A DNA stretch of 64,000 nt from Chrysogorgia sp. JL179-B06 (GCA_035772405.1 JAYKKM010000043.1:2502501-2566500); one strand, 5' to 3'. Counted from the first letter of the stretch, positions 33,592 to 45,870 are shown. The notes: generated by a model not told the origin, from the letters alone. Numbers and translations: made by a program.

Positions 33592-36500
33592 GTATGTCGA
33601 TCTATATCCCCCACCCAAGCTATCGTTGACGTTTGGCATATAGAAAGATTGTTATCCAGCTCATTTCACTTTAAATATTAAACTGTGTAAGATTTGTTTT
33701 TCGATTTGATAATTATTATGTTATTTTGATACACTTTTAGATTTGTATCCAACGTGGCTGTGTTATTCAAACTGTGTTGCGCTCGCCATAAGTTCGGAAA
33801 ACTCGAGCCGCGAGCGCCTAATCGCGTCGGTCTGATCTTTTTCAGGGTGTTACCCAAAACTCCTCCGACAATACTGTTTACTCTGTTAGCATTTCGTTTG
33901 TTCATATCGCTTCTTTATATACCACGACACTTGAACATTTCTCACCGTGCACTGTAAACTTAGTTATGCAAAATATAACCGTTTAAGTAATCTTATATTT
34001 GTTCTACCGGGGGATTTTGGATTCCACGCGCGCAGCACTTGATCTGTATAGGCATCTTAGCAAAACGATCTTGCTCCCGATTGAAGGAGGACTTCGCGCG
34101 AAGCTAAGTCTTTTCGACGTTGATATGTAACGAACGCTTGCATTACTGTATAGCTGCTTATGTATACGTCAAGTGTGGTAAACTATAATATTGCGTGCTC
34201 TGCAGGAGAGACCGGACCCTGCACTCAGATTGTTACCGACTTGTTCAAAGGAGTCAACTTTAATAATAGTGCCATCTTAGTGCTCCCGATTGATTGAGGA
34301 CTTCACGCAAAGCTAAGTCATTTCAATGTTGATATACAATTAACTCTTGCATTACTGTAGCTGCTTATGTACGTCAAGTGTAGTGGAACATAATATTTTG
34401 TGTTCAGGAGAGACATCATGAAGCGTCCTGAATACCGACTCAGATTGTGACCGACTAAAAGGAGTCAACTATGCTACCAGCTGCCGCATCATGGACTTGA
34501 CATTCGCAATGTTGTGATTGCATGTTCTGAAACTTATTCTTCAATCTTTATTCTTGAGAAAAAGCTGTTAAAAAGTGTAGATTATAGTTTTGCGTGAAAC
34601 GTTTACAGACCATTATGAAAACTTATATAATGTCGAACAAGTTCGTGCTGAGTTGACGAACATAATTGGCAGTACTGCAGATTCCTGCGCCGATTGTTAA
34701 AGTAATTACCTTAGTTTTTTCTCTTGTTCACGTCCTAATAACAATGTGCTTTATGAACATCCCTGTATAATGTAATAAGTTAAGTTTTCTTAACTTTATA
34801 AAGACTGCATGGACACTATAGCTCATCAGAACCACCCTGTGTAACCCGCAAACAGAAATTTCATGCGTTGTACAGCACAGCTGTCTCGAAAGCCAAATTT
34901 GTTGACGATCTTTGTCGTTGAAGCACTCAGTCAGACTGAACTTGTATATGCCGTTTGGGTTCCAACACGCCTGGAATGCCCTCGGCTTTGATTCAACTGA
35001 AAGTATTATTTGCGTTTTAGGAATTTATATGAATTCGGAAAAATACTCGTGCGACGTAACACTTGTACATTTGCGTATATCAATTTGATGATCATTAAAT
35101 TTCTATTCGTGTTTGATTCAGAAATATTCTAATTCGGAAAAGTGAACTTTCTCACTCAGTGTGTTAATATTATGTTACCGGAGAATTAGGTTTCGTGACT
35201 ATATTCTATAAAGCTGGATAAATACGAGCACGCTGTTTCTAGAATAGATGCGATAGCTTAACTAGTTTATGCAGCAACACCTGCATTTGGTAGTAATTTT
35301 GGATAGCCGTATAACTTGAACGTTTTTATATTTTTAAAAATCTGGTTCGGTACTTAGCTCTCGTGCTAAAACCATAAATTCCCTCAAGTGATTTATCTCG
35401 TGTTTTAACCTTAGGACGAAAGGTTCGTTCTCTCTGTAAAGTTTGTGGGGATCGTTCTTCTGGCAAACATTACGGCGTGTTGACGTGCGATGGTTGCCGA
35501 GGCTTCTTCAAGAGAAGTGTTCGAAGAAGCTTGGAATACCACTGCAAGAACAACGGTGATTGTGTCGTCGACCTCACGAGAAGGAACCAATGTCAGGCAT
35601 GTCGGTTGAAAAAGTGTTACGAAGTGGAGATGAATCCAGATGGTAAGCTACCCAATTTGTATCGCTATATATTCATAATATCTATTTGGTGGAAACGGGT
35701 ACTAGACTTGAACCTGGAATATATCTTTAGAATGTATGTATATATACCAACGAATCCCCTCGTAAAGCCGGTGAAGGCTCTTCGTAAAGTCCGAGTAGTA
35801 TACCAACCTTTTAAAGCATCGATTTGTATTCCTACACTCATGGTGTACACAGCATAACACTTTTGTGTTATTCAAAAATGAATGGACGCTGGGCTGCGTT
35901 TACACGTTGCCCTCAAATTCGCGTAAGCAACAAATATCTGGATTCGCAATTGCGTGCATGTTTGCAGAATTCGTGCAGGCTCATGCCCCTGGCTTCTAAG
36001 AACCTGAAACTATAATAGTTTTGCAGGAACATTATATAGAACATGCATATACTTAAAAACTGTTACTATATATAGTCGTCTCAATCGTCCGAATTAATCG
36101 TCTCAGAAAGTGCGCAGACGATCGGGACGATTTTATGCATATACGCGTGCCGATGGTCTCACTTTTTGAAACGACTCGAACGATATGGAGACGATTATCC
36201 AGCCTTAAGCAAACGCTGCGCCGACGTCAAAGTTGACTGCTCCTTCACAATAGAATTTTACATCCAAAACAAAGAGCACGCTGTGTAATTTTTAATCGGC
36301 ACTCGTTCCATCCAAACGTTGCAGAAAGGTTTTTAACGTTTTCACTACGATTTTAGTGCCAAGAACGTAGATTTCAGTTGTTGGATTTAAGTTAATAGGA
36401 TCACTTAAACGCGTTTCTGAGGGAGACAGAACATTTAGAGTTTATCGAAGCATCCACAATTTCGTTAAAATACTTAAATGAAAGTCATATAGCCGTCCTA

Positions 36501-39500
36501 ATTTTGTTAAACTCCACATTGTTTCGCCACTTCTGCCATGCATGTATAAATATAATGAATCTTCATCAGAGCTCCTCGTTCCAACGAGCCGCGATTTTGA
36601 ACACCGTAAACTGTGGATACTGACGTTTAGAGTGGATGAAGGGCTCCGCTCGAAACGTCAGTATTTCGTTCCTAGAATCTTGGCAGTTCACCACCTTTTC
36701 GCTTTGCTATAAATCCAAAACACAGCCTACGCAGCACTCTACTTTAGTTATAGTTCAGGAATGAGTCATAGTTATAATTAGTCATAGTTCAGGAATGCGC
36801 CGGAAACCTTTCCCAACGCATGCATATGTCTTCTAATTTAATGTATCTTGAATCCTTTTTGTATAGTTCACAAATAACCTTATCCTGTTGGCATTCCGAG
36901 TCTTTTTACACCATCATCTATTACATTTATTCGTAATTGCTATATTTAGTGTAAAGGGATACCAGTCTTGAATCCGGAAAATATCTTTAAATATATACCA
37001 ACGAATTCCCGGACTTTAGGTCTACAGTGCAAACATTACCTTATAGGGTGAAAGGATATCCGCATTTGAGTCATTCAACATGGTTCGTATGCGATGCTGT
37101 TCGTGATTTGCAAATGAGATTAAGAACATGATGATCTGCGCATCCTAATATTTTGAAACTTTATTATTGCAGTATTAGTGATTATATGTGAGCAATATAA
37201 CTGCATGAAACTTTACTTTAGAAAATAAAACTATCTTAAAACCAGTAATTACAGTTTTATGATAACGGTGGATCATTTTTTCATATAGTATAAATAATAT
37301 AATTCCGATGTGATAACTATATAATAATTAAAAGCTTAGATTTTTAAAACCGTGTTCTTGATTTCCGTATATACATGCATATACTATACACAGCGATTAA
37401 ATACGGTTTGAAGCAATTTATAACTTTTGTTATATTCAAAATTAAAGGTATAAAGCAGCAACTTTATTGACAAGATTATAGTTTACCATTAAACAATAAT
37501 TTAGATTAAACATAGAAGGAATAATTTGCCCTTATATCGAAATCGGTTTTTCAAAATTTAATATCAAGATAATATCCGTCGGTATTTAACGCTACATGAC
37601 AATAGACTACAAAACGTTGTACAAAAAGGGTTATGAACTTTGTAATCTTTGAATTGGGTAAAGAGTACGTGCAGGAATCGTAATTACACAATGGACCATC
37701 ATGAATGATTTATTGCTCTCCATAACAGGTAATCGTGGGCGGGGGTCTTTTATCGTGCGCATAGCGTGAATAGTGCATGTGTGCTATGCTGACATATCCA
37801 AATATAATGCTTTTAAAGGTGTTTATGTTGCATATCCTTCCCTTGATGTCAGATTTATGTGTCCTGCAGTTTTATGAATGGTTATATGCAGAAGAGAAAC
37901 TGACTTATCAAATCCTTTTATAGATGTCAAACGATTGTGCTGGTACCCGACAATTAAGCTCGCTTATTTGAATATTAAGGACAGAAGAATCACTTGTTGT
38001 TTACTTAATACTTTTCGCGCGAATGCTCATTCAAGTATGCTATAACAAACATCCTTGTAGTCATATTAGATTTAATATTGTTTCTACTACACCTTTCCCT
38101 CGCACGTGCAGTGTAGCCTGTGACGCAGCCCGAATTTTCTCCGGAAAAATTTCCAGAGAAAATTCGGGCTGCGTTGCAGGCTACACGCAGTATAGCAACC
38201 TTTCCCTTTTTCAAACAACGTCGCCACATACTGGTTTAATTAGGGTAAGAAAAGATACACATATGACAATACTTCGTGTTATCTTCCATACTTAACAGCA
38301 TGTTTACAAAGCATATATATAGACAAAATTATGCGAAGCTAGCAAATGCCTGTACTTAATTAGGGGATTAAGGAAAGAAGGCTATAACCAGACTGAAGTT
38401 GATCTACTTTTCAAAGCAATTGTTCTTTCTAAGTTAAAATATGGCTTTCCATAAAAACTGTGGAATTCATTACCACAGGAAATTAGAAGCTTTGAAATGT
38501 TAAGTAGTTTTAAGTCTGCATGAGTTAAGACTTTTCTTTTTTAAAATTAATAGTTATTGTTCATATATAGTGTTAATATATGTAGTAGGCTTTATCTTAT
38601 AATGAAACTGTAATTATTGTTGTAAGAGCATTGAGACTATTGTATAATGCTCTAATACGTCTTTATTATTATTATTATTATTTCCAAGAGCACTTTGTCG
38701 AGATGACGTCAGTATACCCATGTTTGTCCGCATTTACCCATAATTATTGCGGCCATAACAAAAGAAACTAGCTCATTTGCAAATATGAGGCAATTAAGTG
38801 AAGCTGATTTATGAAGTTGGAGATCAAGAACAAGCCGCTTTTTTGTTCTTACCTCGTTGTGACGTCAGTGTACATCTATAACTGAACACGCAGACAATCA
38901 CAAAATGGAATTTTGTTATACAGAAGACAACTATATCGAAGCTAAACGTTTTGTGTTTAGTGTTTAATATATTAATGATTAAAATGAGACAAAAATGTTT
39001 AGTTTTTAATCGTAGTATTGTTTTTATTTCCCTTCAGCTGTCCAACATGAACGAGCCCCAAGATCACTTTCGAAAAGCAACTCTTCAGGTTCCTTCACAG
39101 TTTCCATGCGAGCCTCGAGCTCAAGAGCCCGGCGAAGGAGCATGAAACTTAAACGTGAAAAGGAAATGCAAAGTTCCGAGGAAAGTTCTCTGCCTTCCTC
39201 ACCAATGTCACCAACAGAAATGGATGAACTTTCCAACAGTGAGCATTCCTTGACCAATCTGAAACATTCTCAGTCGAAGTTGAAGTCGAATAATATTACC
39301 AATGATAAGGGTTATGGCGAGGACGTAAAGGGTGAAATTGATAAGAAAGAAAATGACGAAGACGCATTTAGAGACTACAACGACGGAGTCGACTATAACA
39401 ATAATGGCCAAAACGTCGACATTAACAACAGAAGCTTCGGCGAAGTCTTTACATACAACGAAGACAACAATAACACTGGCGACAACAAAAACAAGGATTA

Positions 39501-40484
39501 CAAAATCAACAATAACAGTAACATTAACAACAACGACAACAATAACAACGACAATGACAATAACAACAACAGCAGCAACAACAACAACAACAATTCCAAT
39601 AACAACTACGTGGCTGTTAATATGGTTTCCATGAATCAGGAAAGCCTCCCGCCAAACTTTTCGACTCCACCAGCACTACCAGCCAAGAACCCATTTTCCC
39701 TCTACGAGTCGGCTATTCAGTTGCTTTACATGTCTGTAAGCTGGGCTCGTAATATACCAATGTTCATGGATTTACCATTTCGCGACCAAGCCATTCTACT
39801 AGAAGAGGGGTGGAGCGAGCTGTTTTTACTGAATGCTGTCCAGTTCTCGCTGCCAGTCGATATCACAACATTATTTGCCGCAGCAGGCCTCAACACTGGT
39901 CGGTCAAACACTGCTGAAGTCATAGCTGAAATTCGAGTTTTACAAAACGTTGTAGCTCGGTTTCATCAACTTCAGCTCAATTCTGTTGAATATGCCTGTT
40001 TGAAAGCCGTTGTTCTTTTTAAATCAGGTACGTGTGGAAATTGTATATGTGCATGTGTATGTGAAGAATAGAGAAAGCAAATCAGAATTGAAATGGGTAA
40101 AAGAGACAAACAATGAAAGGGAGAATGGGAAAGTAACTAAAAACAGGAAAGAAGAATCGAGCCGAACCGAGCAAAGCTGAGCTGAAGCGACCTAAATTCT
40201 AGATTTAATTTTTTATATGATTTAATTTTTTTCAAGATCTCCGTGGTCTCCGTGCTCCTCATGATATAGAAAAGCTGCAAGATCAAGCCCAAACAATGCT
40301 GAACGACTACTGTCAGACCCATAGTTTACCCAACAGCAACCAAGCAAGGTTTGGTAAACTTCTACTTACCCTTCCGTCGCTCCGTTCCGTCAATCCAAAG
40401 ACTATCGAAAAAGTCTTCTTTCGTGGAGCTAATGAAGCAATTTCGATCGAGAGAATGCTTTGTGACATGTTTAAAGCTTGTTAA
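33558..40484 (+). CDS. NR2E-group nuclear receptor, complete four-exon gene (499 aa)
   Basis: Ligand-type transcription factor acting on DNA in the nucleus. Exons 33558-33591, 35415-35642, 39038-40027 and 40237-40484 total 1500 nt with matching phases. The C4 DNA-binding domain spans residues 19-84 (zinc Cys 19, 22, 36, 39 and 55, 61, 71, 74), with P-box CDGCRG and a five-residue D-box. It is followed by AVQHERAPR, the T/A-box of NR2E proteins (TLX/tailless, PNR, HR83). The hinge (about 97-300) is very long and Asn/Asp-rich. The ligand-binding domain (about 306-499) includes the family signature [20 protein letters not shown] and a C-terminal AF-2 helix (IERMLCDMF). TLX and PNR are about 385-410 aa, so the extra length is the hinge. 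The NR2E subgroup is firm; orthology to one subtype is not (P-box and spacing suggest the HR83/NR2E5-6 side). Confidence 0.92.
33592..35414 (+). other. nuclear receptor intron 1
   Basis: 1823 bp. Contains a diverged direct duplication of about 190 bp (34072-34260 and 34283-34469; both contain GAGGACTTC and GCTAAGTC blocks). No other gene is seen. Confidence 0.75.
35415..35642 (+). CDS. nuclear receptor exon 2 (DNA-binding domain)
   Basis: Acceptor CCTTAG|GA, donor GATG|GTAAGC. Carries the whole two-zinc-finger core from [14 protein letters not shown] to [14 protein letters not shown]. Its frame stays open beyond the donor, which is not real coding sequence. Confidence 0.95.
36616..36665 (+). 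ncRNA. hammerhead-ribozyme-like motif (degenerate)
   Basis: ATACTGACGT followed by TT, then GGATGA, a short GGGC-TCC-GCTC stem and GAAACGTCAGTAT. The outer arms make a 10-bp stem III, followed by a U-H cleavage-type dinucleotide and the GAAA core. The first core strand is GGATGA instead of CUGAUGA, so it is probably inactive. Hammerheads of this layout are known from Penelope-like elements. The call is an inference. Confidence 0.25.
38111..38186. repeat. hairpin with ~30-bp arms in intron 2
   Basis: GTGTAGCCTG...GCAGCCCGAATTTTCTC pairs with GAGAAAATTCGGGCTGC...CAGGCTACAC around a 15-nt loop. The family is unknown. Confidence 0.75.
38330..38690 (+). pseudogene. CR1/L2-type LINE, 3' fragment in intron 2
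   Basis: Encodes [20 protein letters not shown] and [12 protein letters not shown] (RT C-terminal region), then jumps to [13 protein letters not shown] and a 3' UTR ending in (ATT)n. 38450-38684 is the reverse complement of 56664-56925, so both are the same family. Truncated and internally deleted. Confidence 0.65.
39038..40027 (+). CDS. nuclear receptor exon 3 (hinge and most of the LBD)
   Basis: Acceptor CCCTTCAG|CT completes Ala-88 and continues VQHERAPR. The donor is TCAG|GTACGT. The Asn/Asp-rich stretch (about 39464-39606) is built of AAC/GAC codons, like an expanded AAC repeat. The LBD begins at [12 protein letters not shown] (about 39700). Confidence 0.93.
40237..40484 (+). CDS. nuclear receptor exon 4 (LBD C-terminus, AF-2)
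   Basis: Acceptor TTTTTTTCAAG|AT. Encodes [26 protein letters not shown] and [12 protein letters not shown], then TAA. These are LBD helices 8-12 in the normal order. Confidence 0.93.
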
Positions 40485-41050
40485 TTTGTCCACTTGAAGG
40501 GCATTGACAACAAAATAATTATCTTTTATATCAAAGTAATTGTGACTTTTAAAGTGTTTATGCTATGACATTGTTGGATTTTTTTTAATCCAAGTCTAAA
40601 TTTTCAATGTGAACTGATCATCGAGAAAAAAAACAGAATTTTAATATGACAACTTAAAGTAATTTTATAGCCATTCAAAGTGAACGATTTGAGTCGTCTC
40701 CATGCGAATATTAGCTTTGAGTGATTGTTGTTGCGTGACGTCACTAGGGACACGTTAGATATCATTCGTGAGTTTCAATATGGCGAACCATAGAGAAGCA
40801 GCTCCTCAAGACGGAAAACGTTGTGTCGCCGGCGTACCAAACATGATATGAGCTGAGACCAAGTAACTCGAATAATGGCGGACAAATTCACGTCTACCTC
40901 TCAACTCTGAGGTGTATTTACAAACCAATTGAAATCCTAACTTTAGATAAATTTTATATAAAATTACTCAGAAATGACTGAAAAATCCGATGAAGCCAAA
41001 AAGTAAAAGTCGAAATTTTTTGCATAAACACTTTATTAAATAGACAGAAT
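40485..41050. other. 3' flank of the nuclear receptor gene
   Basis: Probably the 3' UTR at first. I find no AATAAA within the first 300 bp; AT-rich. No further gene. Confidence 0.4.
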
Positions 41051-41054
41051 ATCG

Positions 41055-41391
41055 TAAGTGTATTAATTATTTATTTATAATGTAAGTGTATTAATTATTT
41101 ATTTATAATGTAAGTGTATTAATTATTTATTTATAATGTAAGTGTATTAATTATTTATTTATAATGTAAGTGTATTAATTATTTATTTATAATGTAAGTG
41201 TATTAATTATTTATTTATAATGTAAGTGTATTAATTATTTATTTATAATGTAAGTGTATTAATTATTTATTTATAATGTAAGTGTATTAATTATTTATTT
41301 ATAATGTAAGTGTATTAATTATTTATTTATAATGTAAGTGTATTAATTATTTATTTATAATGTAAGTGTATTAATTGTTTATTTATAATGT
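41055..41391. repeat. 28-bp minisatellite, 12 copies
   Basis: The unit starts TAAGTGTATTAATTATTTAT and is 28 nt long. Copies are identical except the last (ATTGTTT). A degenerate TTTATTTATAATGTA region continues to about 41578. Confidence 0.9.
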
Positions 41392-41928
41392 ATTTATTTA
41401 TAATGTAATTTATAATATAATGTATTTATAATGTATTTATTTATAAAGTATTTATAATGTAATGTATTATTTATTTATAATGTATTTATAATGTAATGTA
41501 TTATTTATTTATAATGTATTTATAATTATTTATTTATAATTTATTTATAATGTATTTATTTATAATTTATTATCATTAAGGTTTTTCCAAACGTCATGTG
41601 ACGTATGTGCCAAGCGGTCAGTGTTGGTTGGAAATACAAAGAAATTAAGCGTCTTCTCAGCGTTATATTTGTAATTGCTATCACAACTGGGCAATACATG
41701 GCTCCGCGATAGGTAGTAAAGCATTAAGTAATAAAACGCTTGCCAGCGCAGACGTCACGGTCATATTCAAAATGGTGGACGAAGAGCTTGTTTTTAGATA
41801 GTTTGTTTAACCTTTAAATGTGTTACGAGCATTTTCATAACATCAAATTACAGTTACTATATTCCAACCTGCTAAATGATATACTTCCATATAAAAAGTA
41901 GTTATTTTTTGTTGCCAATATCCTTTAA

Positions 41929-42788
41929 CCCTATCTAGATTGGCGGGGAGCGGGGAATCTGGCCGCGCTGCATTTAAATGCTGATATCTCAATAATGGAC
42001 ACAGCTATGAATCTAAAATTTTACGACTTTTCCTAGTTATGCATTAAGTAACTTCTTTTGAAGATTTTCACTTCTTCGCTTTCTTTTTGAGATATATCAG
42101 TTTGTTTGATATGCAAATATCTGGAATTTCGTCACACATGCATAATGAGTTATCAGAGAATGTTATATATCTTTGCGTTCATGAAATAAAAACACTAAAG
42201 TGTGAATAACACGTGTGTGCGTTTCTCCCACAACACCAAACGTCTTGATTTTAAAGGATTTCGTTCGAGAATGAAAGAGATATACACATTTCTCCAATAA
42301 CTCATTATGCATGTTGTGACGAAATTCCAGACATTTGCATATCAAACAAACTGATATATCTCAAAAAGAAAGCAAAGAAACGAAAATCTTCAAAAGAAGT
42401 TACTTTATCATTTTAAAAATTCTTCCAAACAAGACAATAAAACATTTTGAGGTTAGGCACTTTAACACCTATTAACACGAAATTTCGATAAACAATAAAA
42501 TAAGAACATATCGATTAAGATAAATCTATTTATTGATATAATAACTTATGTACGTTAACAGAACAGTAAGAAATAATCCTGAAAAAACCCTTTCTTGAAC
42601 TGCTTCAAATCCGAATTTTTTTACCGATGACGTCTTATGACGTCACAATTTGTTGCCATGACAACAAAAATGTAACGTATATTCAGTGTTACCATGCCAT
42701 CAACCTATGAAAATTTCATTGGCATACATCTAATAGTTTTGGAGATATTTCCCGCGGGCATATTCCGCCCAACACAGTCTAGATAGGG
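41929..42788. mobile_element. piggyBac-like MITE (TTAA / CCCTATCTAGA)
   Basis: TTAA at 41925-41928 and 42789-42792 flank inverted ends CCCTATCTAGA. A TTAA target with CCCT-starting ends is the piggyBac pattern. The 860-bp interior has no transposase and contains another MITE. Confidence 0.7.
42047..42407. mobile_element. MITE with ~100-bp TIRs, copy 1
   Basis: AAGTAACTTCTTTTGAAGAT at the left pairs with the right end. The inverted repeat extends through GATATATCAGTTTGTTTGAT and to TGCATAATGAG. A second copy is at 51599-51983. Confidence 0.75.
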
Positions 42789-42858
42789 TTAACGTCTGAC
42801 TGAAAATATAATGTCACCAAGAATTGATCCTCAATGTGAAGAATAAGCCTTTCCACAC

Positions 42859-43056
42859 ATGAGGCCACGGCTAATAGCCAGCTTGCACAGAGACGGTTTC
42901 AAACAGATTCAAAACCTTGTGGAACGTATCCCATTTGGTTCTGTCATGCATTTCACAGCTTTTGCAAATGCAGACCAACAAAATAGATTTGAAGAAAAAT
43001 ATATTGGTGACAATTTATATACTGGAGCTTGCTACGGCACTGTCAATAGTCAATAG
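42859..43056 (+). other. short open frame beside an inverted repeat
   Basis: Encodes IPFGSVMHFTAFANADQQNR within 65 codons. Its amino-acid mix looks like coding sequence but I recognise no family. Its 3' half enters the left arm of the inverted repeat at 43004. Confidence 0.2.
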
Positions 43057-43330
43057 ACTTGTTTGTAACGTATCAGCGCAGCCGCCTACATATAAGAAAT
43101 TTGAAAACGACTTATCTTTTTCTAACAGATTATTTAAAAACGATAATTTCGTAAGCGATGCAAAACTGGCATACAGATGTATGTAAATATTTCGTTTTTA
43201 AATAATCCGTTAGAAAAAGATAAGTTGTTTTCAAATTTCTTATATGTAGGCGGCTGTGCTGAAACGTTACAAACAAGTCTATTGACTATTGACAGTGCCG
43301 TAGCAAGTCCAGTATATAAATTGTCACCAA
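43004..43330. repeat. inverted repeat, ~147-bp arms
   Basis: 43004-43150 is nearly the reverse complement of 43187-43330 around a 36-bp centre; ends TTGGTGACAA / TTGTCACCAA. MITE-like, target duplication not evident. Confidence 0.8.
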
Positions 43331-44940
43331 TACATTAAGCTTGCACGAACGATGTCACATTGAGGACCCTCAACCGTGACTTCGTATACTTAGGCGGTGC
43401 TCTAGCTCTGTCTGTGTTGCGAACGGAAGTAATTAGCGTTAAGAACGCCTCACATCCCTCATAGACCCTAACCTCCCCCACCTTCATAACCCTAAATTTA
43501 ATTAGTTATTCCGATTTCAACAGCGAAGCGCGGTAATGACGTCAGTATGTATGTTTGTCTGAGTCTATAATTTATTCTTGTTTATTCTTGCATTCCCAAC
43601 AATAGAAAATGTATTTAGGAATCCCTTGAGATTCAAATTTGGTTTGTCTGAGTTTTGGTTCTATAAAGTAAGAGTTAATTAGATCCCGAGGACGCGCAGC
43701 GTCCGAGGGCTTTATATTGAAAAGTTCGTCGTTTGACCCGGGCCTAAGTTTCACAGAGATTAGTGAAGCCTTCGAATCGCAAATATGTGAATATCGCAAA
43801 TATTGTAAATAGACGAAATGGTTAGGGTTCATCTCTTTGTAGATGCGGTGAAAACACAGTTCAATCGAACGCTGAACCCACAGGTTCAGTGGAACGCTTA
43901 GGCAATCGTACAACTCGCTATGAGAGTCAAGGAGTCGGAATAGCGGAGCACGTTAATGCTATTAGTTGATGATCGAGTCGGTTTTCTTTGATGTACCGCG
44001 GGCTTTATCTAGCAAAAGACCATGAATACTAATTAGATAAGAAATGAAGGAAAAAACTAGGGAAATCTTTGTCCAAGGTGGTAAAACTTTGTTGGAAAAC
44101 CTCCTCAATCATGAACTAAATCAGATAGATCCCTCGAATGTCGGGCTTTATGCTAGAGTCGAACTTAATGTAAATTAGGAAACTCTTTTGTTTAAGTTTC
44201 ATTGAGTTCGACTCATGAAAAGTTCGACGTTTGACCTGGGCCTTATTCACATAGCGTCATAAAGAGAAACCGTTGCTTCTACGGTTGATATTTGCATATT
44301 TCGCCTCAGAGCAGACGTATAGAGACAGTGGCATGTGCCTCTTAATGAGTCATTAAAAACTCGTTAAGAAATGAAACAAAAGGAGCGCTTGTAGAGATAG
44401 ATAAAACATTGTTAATATGATATATTAAAATGTCAAAACCGTCGATGGATTAAGACTTGTCTATATCGAGTTTTGCCTACGTGTAGCACAACACTTATAT
44501 ATCACTCAATATAAATTTTAGCTTATAAATTCGATGATTCCATCTTGGAGGTTCGCCCTCTGTATAACACCTCTTGTTTTTACCAGATTCAGATGGCCCC
44601 CGGGGGGTGCTGCATATCGTGGCCCGTTTCAATAATACTCCTTATCCGTTATCTTTTATCATTATCCTTTTCTTATCTTTTATCTTTATCATAATCCTTC
44701 ACCTTTTGGCAATGTCGTAAAGTGAATGATCAGAAGAGCATCGGAAATTATTCGGGAACATGACGTACGAATACCAATGATATCCAGGGTTAGGGGTCGC
44801 GAAGTTGTATCACTATATTGTACTCTTCAAATCTCCCCGTGACAAGCAACAGATCTCAGTTTTAGCGTGACAAGTCAACCCTGGACATGTTCAAGAGATA
44901 ATCTGAGATCAGGGATGATCTTTGATCATGGATGATATTA
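43331..44940. other. spacer, no gene recognised
   Basis: Contains a dispersed direct repeat (GAAAAGTTCG...GTTTGACC at about 43717 and 44217). The frames on either strand show no domain. Confidence 0.45.
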
Positions 44941-44944
44941 GATC

Positions 44945-45110
44945 AGAGATGATCTCCTCCTCTTCCTCCTCCTCCTCTTGCTCCTCTTCTTGCTCATCTT
45001 CTTGTTCCTGCTCCTCTTCTTGCTCCTCTTATTGCTCCTGCTCCTCTTGCTCCTCATCTTGCTCCTTCTCTTGCTCCTCTTCTTGCTCCTGCTCCTCTTG
45101 CTCCTGAATA
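44945..45110. repeat. CTCCT/CTTGCTCCT minisatellite
   Basis: Purine/pyrimidine-asymmetric repeat of CTCCTCTTCTTGCTCCTG-type units. Apparent Ser/Cys, Leu and Glu/Gln ORFs are by-products. Confidence 0.85.
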
Positions 45111-45389
45111 ATTTGAAGTCCCCAGAGTATTCTCAACACCGTACTCGTTCTGTTTACAACGCAACTCTGAACATTTTCTGAACACGTCTTCAAGACGACG
45201 TGAGCTCGCTGAGAGCTGTTCCTTAATGTTGACTTCAGCTCAAACACTACAATCGTTTTAGCAGAACTGGAGCGTTTTGGTGGTCATAACACAAGCTTCA
45301 AAAACGGCAGTTAATTTACCATCATGGCTTCTTTCAAATGTTTAAATTCACACGGTTTGTTAATGTTTTGAAGGCCCCAGAACCCTAAT

Positions 45390-45644
45390 GTGATGTTGAA
45401 AGAGGAGCAGTACGAAGCGCTGAAGGCTATTGTAATTGTTGACAATAGGGACTGCCTTGTCATTTTGCCGACAGGGTTTGATTTCATGTCTTCCCTCGAC
45501 AATTCCATCCCCAATAAAGATCATCCATCCACGATCGTCGTCGTTTCGCCTCTGAGTGCTCTAGTCTCATACGAGATCACGTGTCCATACTTAGCGAACG
45601 AACAATTGCGCGAGCAATCAGTGTTGCCAAGTCAAGTTTCGTAA
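45390..45644 (+). pseudogene. RecQ-like helicase fragment
   Basis: KEEQYEALKAIV, then VILPTGF, and later IVVVSPLSALV: motif 0/I and Ia of RecQ-type SF2 helicases. The Walker A after LPTGF is lost (DFMSS instead of GKS). An upstream in-frame Met (about 45323) is separated by a stop. Only about 85 codons remain, so it is a relic. Confidence 0.5.
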
Positions 45645-45739
45645 AAATCCCAATAAATGTCTGAAAATATCCAAAGATTCCCTATTTTTTACCAAAAAAT
45701 CCCGAGGTTCACAAGGTTAGGGTTAGGATGTAATATATG

Positions 45740-45870
45740 AACAACGAGAGCGAGTGTTTCACCGGGATATCCAAACACGAGAAAATAATGGTGAAAACAC
45801 GAGCGCGAGTGTTTTTGTCCATTGTTTTCGAGTGTTTGGATATCCCGGTGGGACACGAGCTCGAGTTGTT
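45740..45870. repeat. near-perfect palindrome with 52-bp arms
   Basis: 45740-45791 pairs with 45819-45870; core CACCGGGATATCCAAACAC. The GGTATCCAAACA words recur at 46297, near the next palindrome. Confidence 0.8.

Larger units (their letters stand above)
35643..39037 (+). other. nuclear receptor intron 2, with inserted repeats
   Basis: 3395 bp. Hosts a repeat related to the fold-back arm interior (about 36560-36840), a 30-bp-arm hairpin (38111-38186), a LINE 3' fragment (38330-38690) and an AT-rich stretch rich in TGACGTCA words (38700-38900). No extra exon is recognised. Confidence 0.7.

Noticed and set aside
35643..35857. Extension of the receptor exon 2 frame past the donor
   Set aside because: The GTAAGC donor and exact phase with exon 3 show that this is intron sequence.
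43572..43913. 113-aa minus-strand frame
   Set aside because: No domain, low-complexity neighbours, and no start or splice support.
44922..45181. Ser/Cys-rich and Leu-rich small proteins
   Set aside because: Translations of a CTCCT-type minisatellite in different frames.
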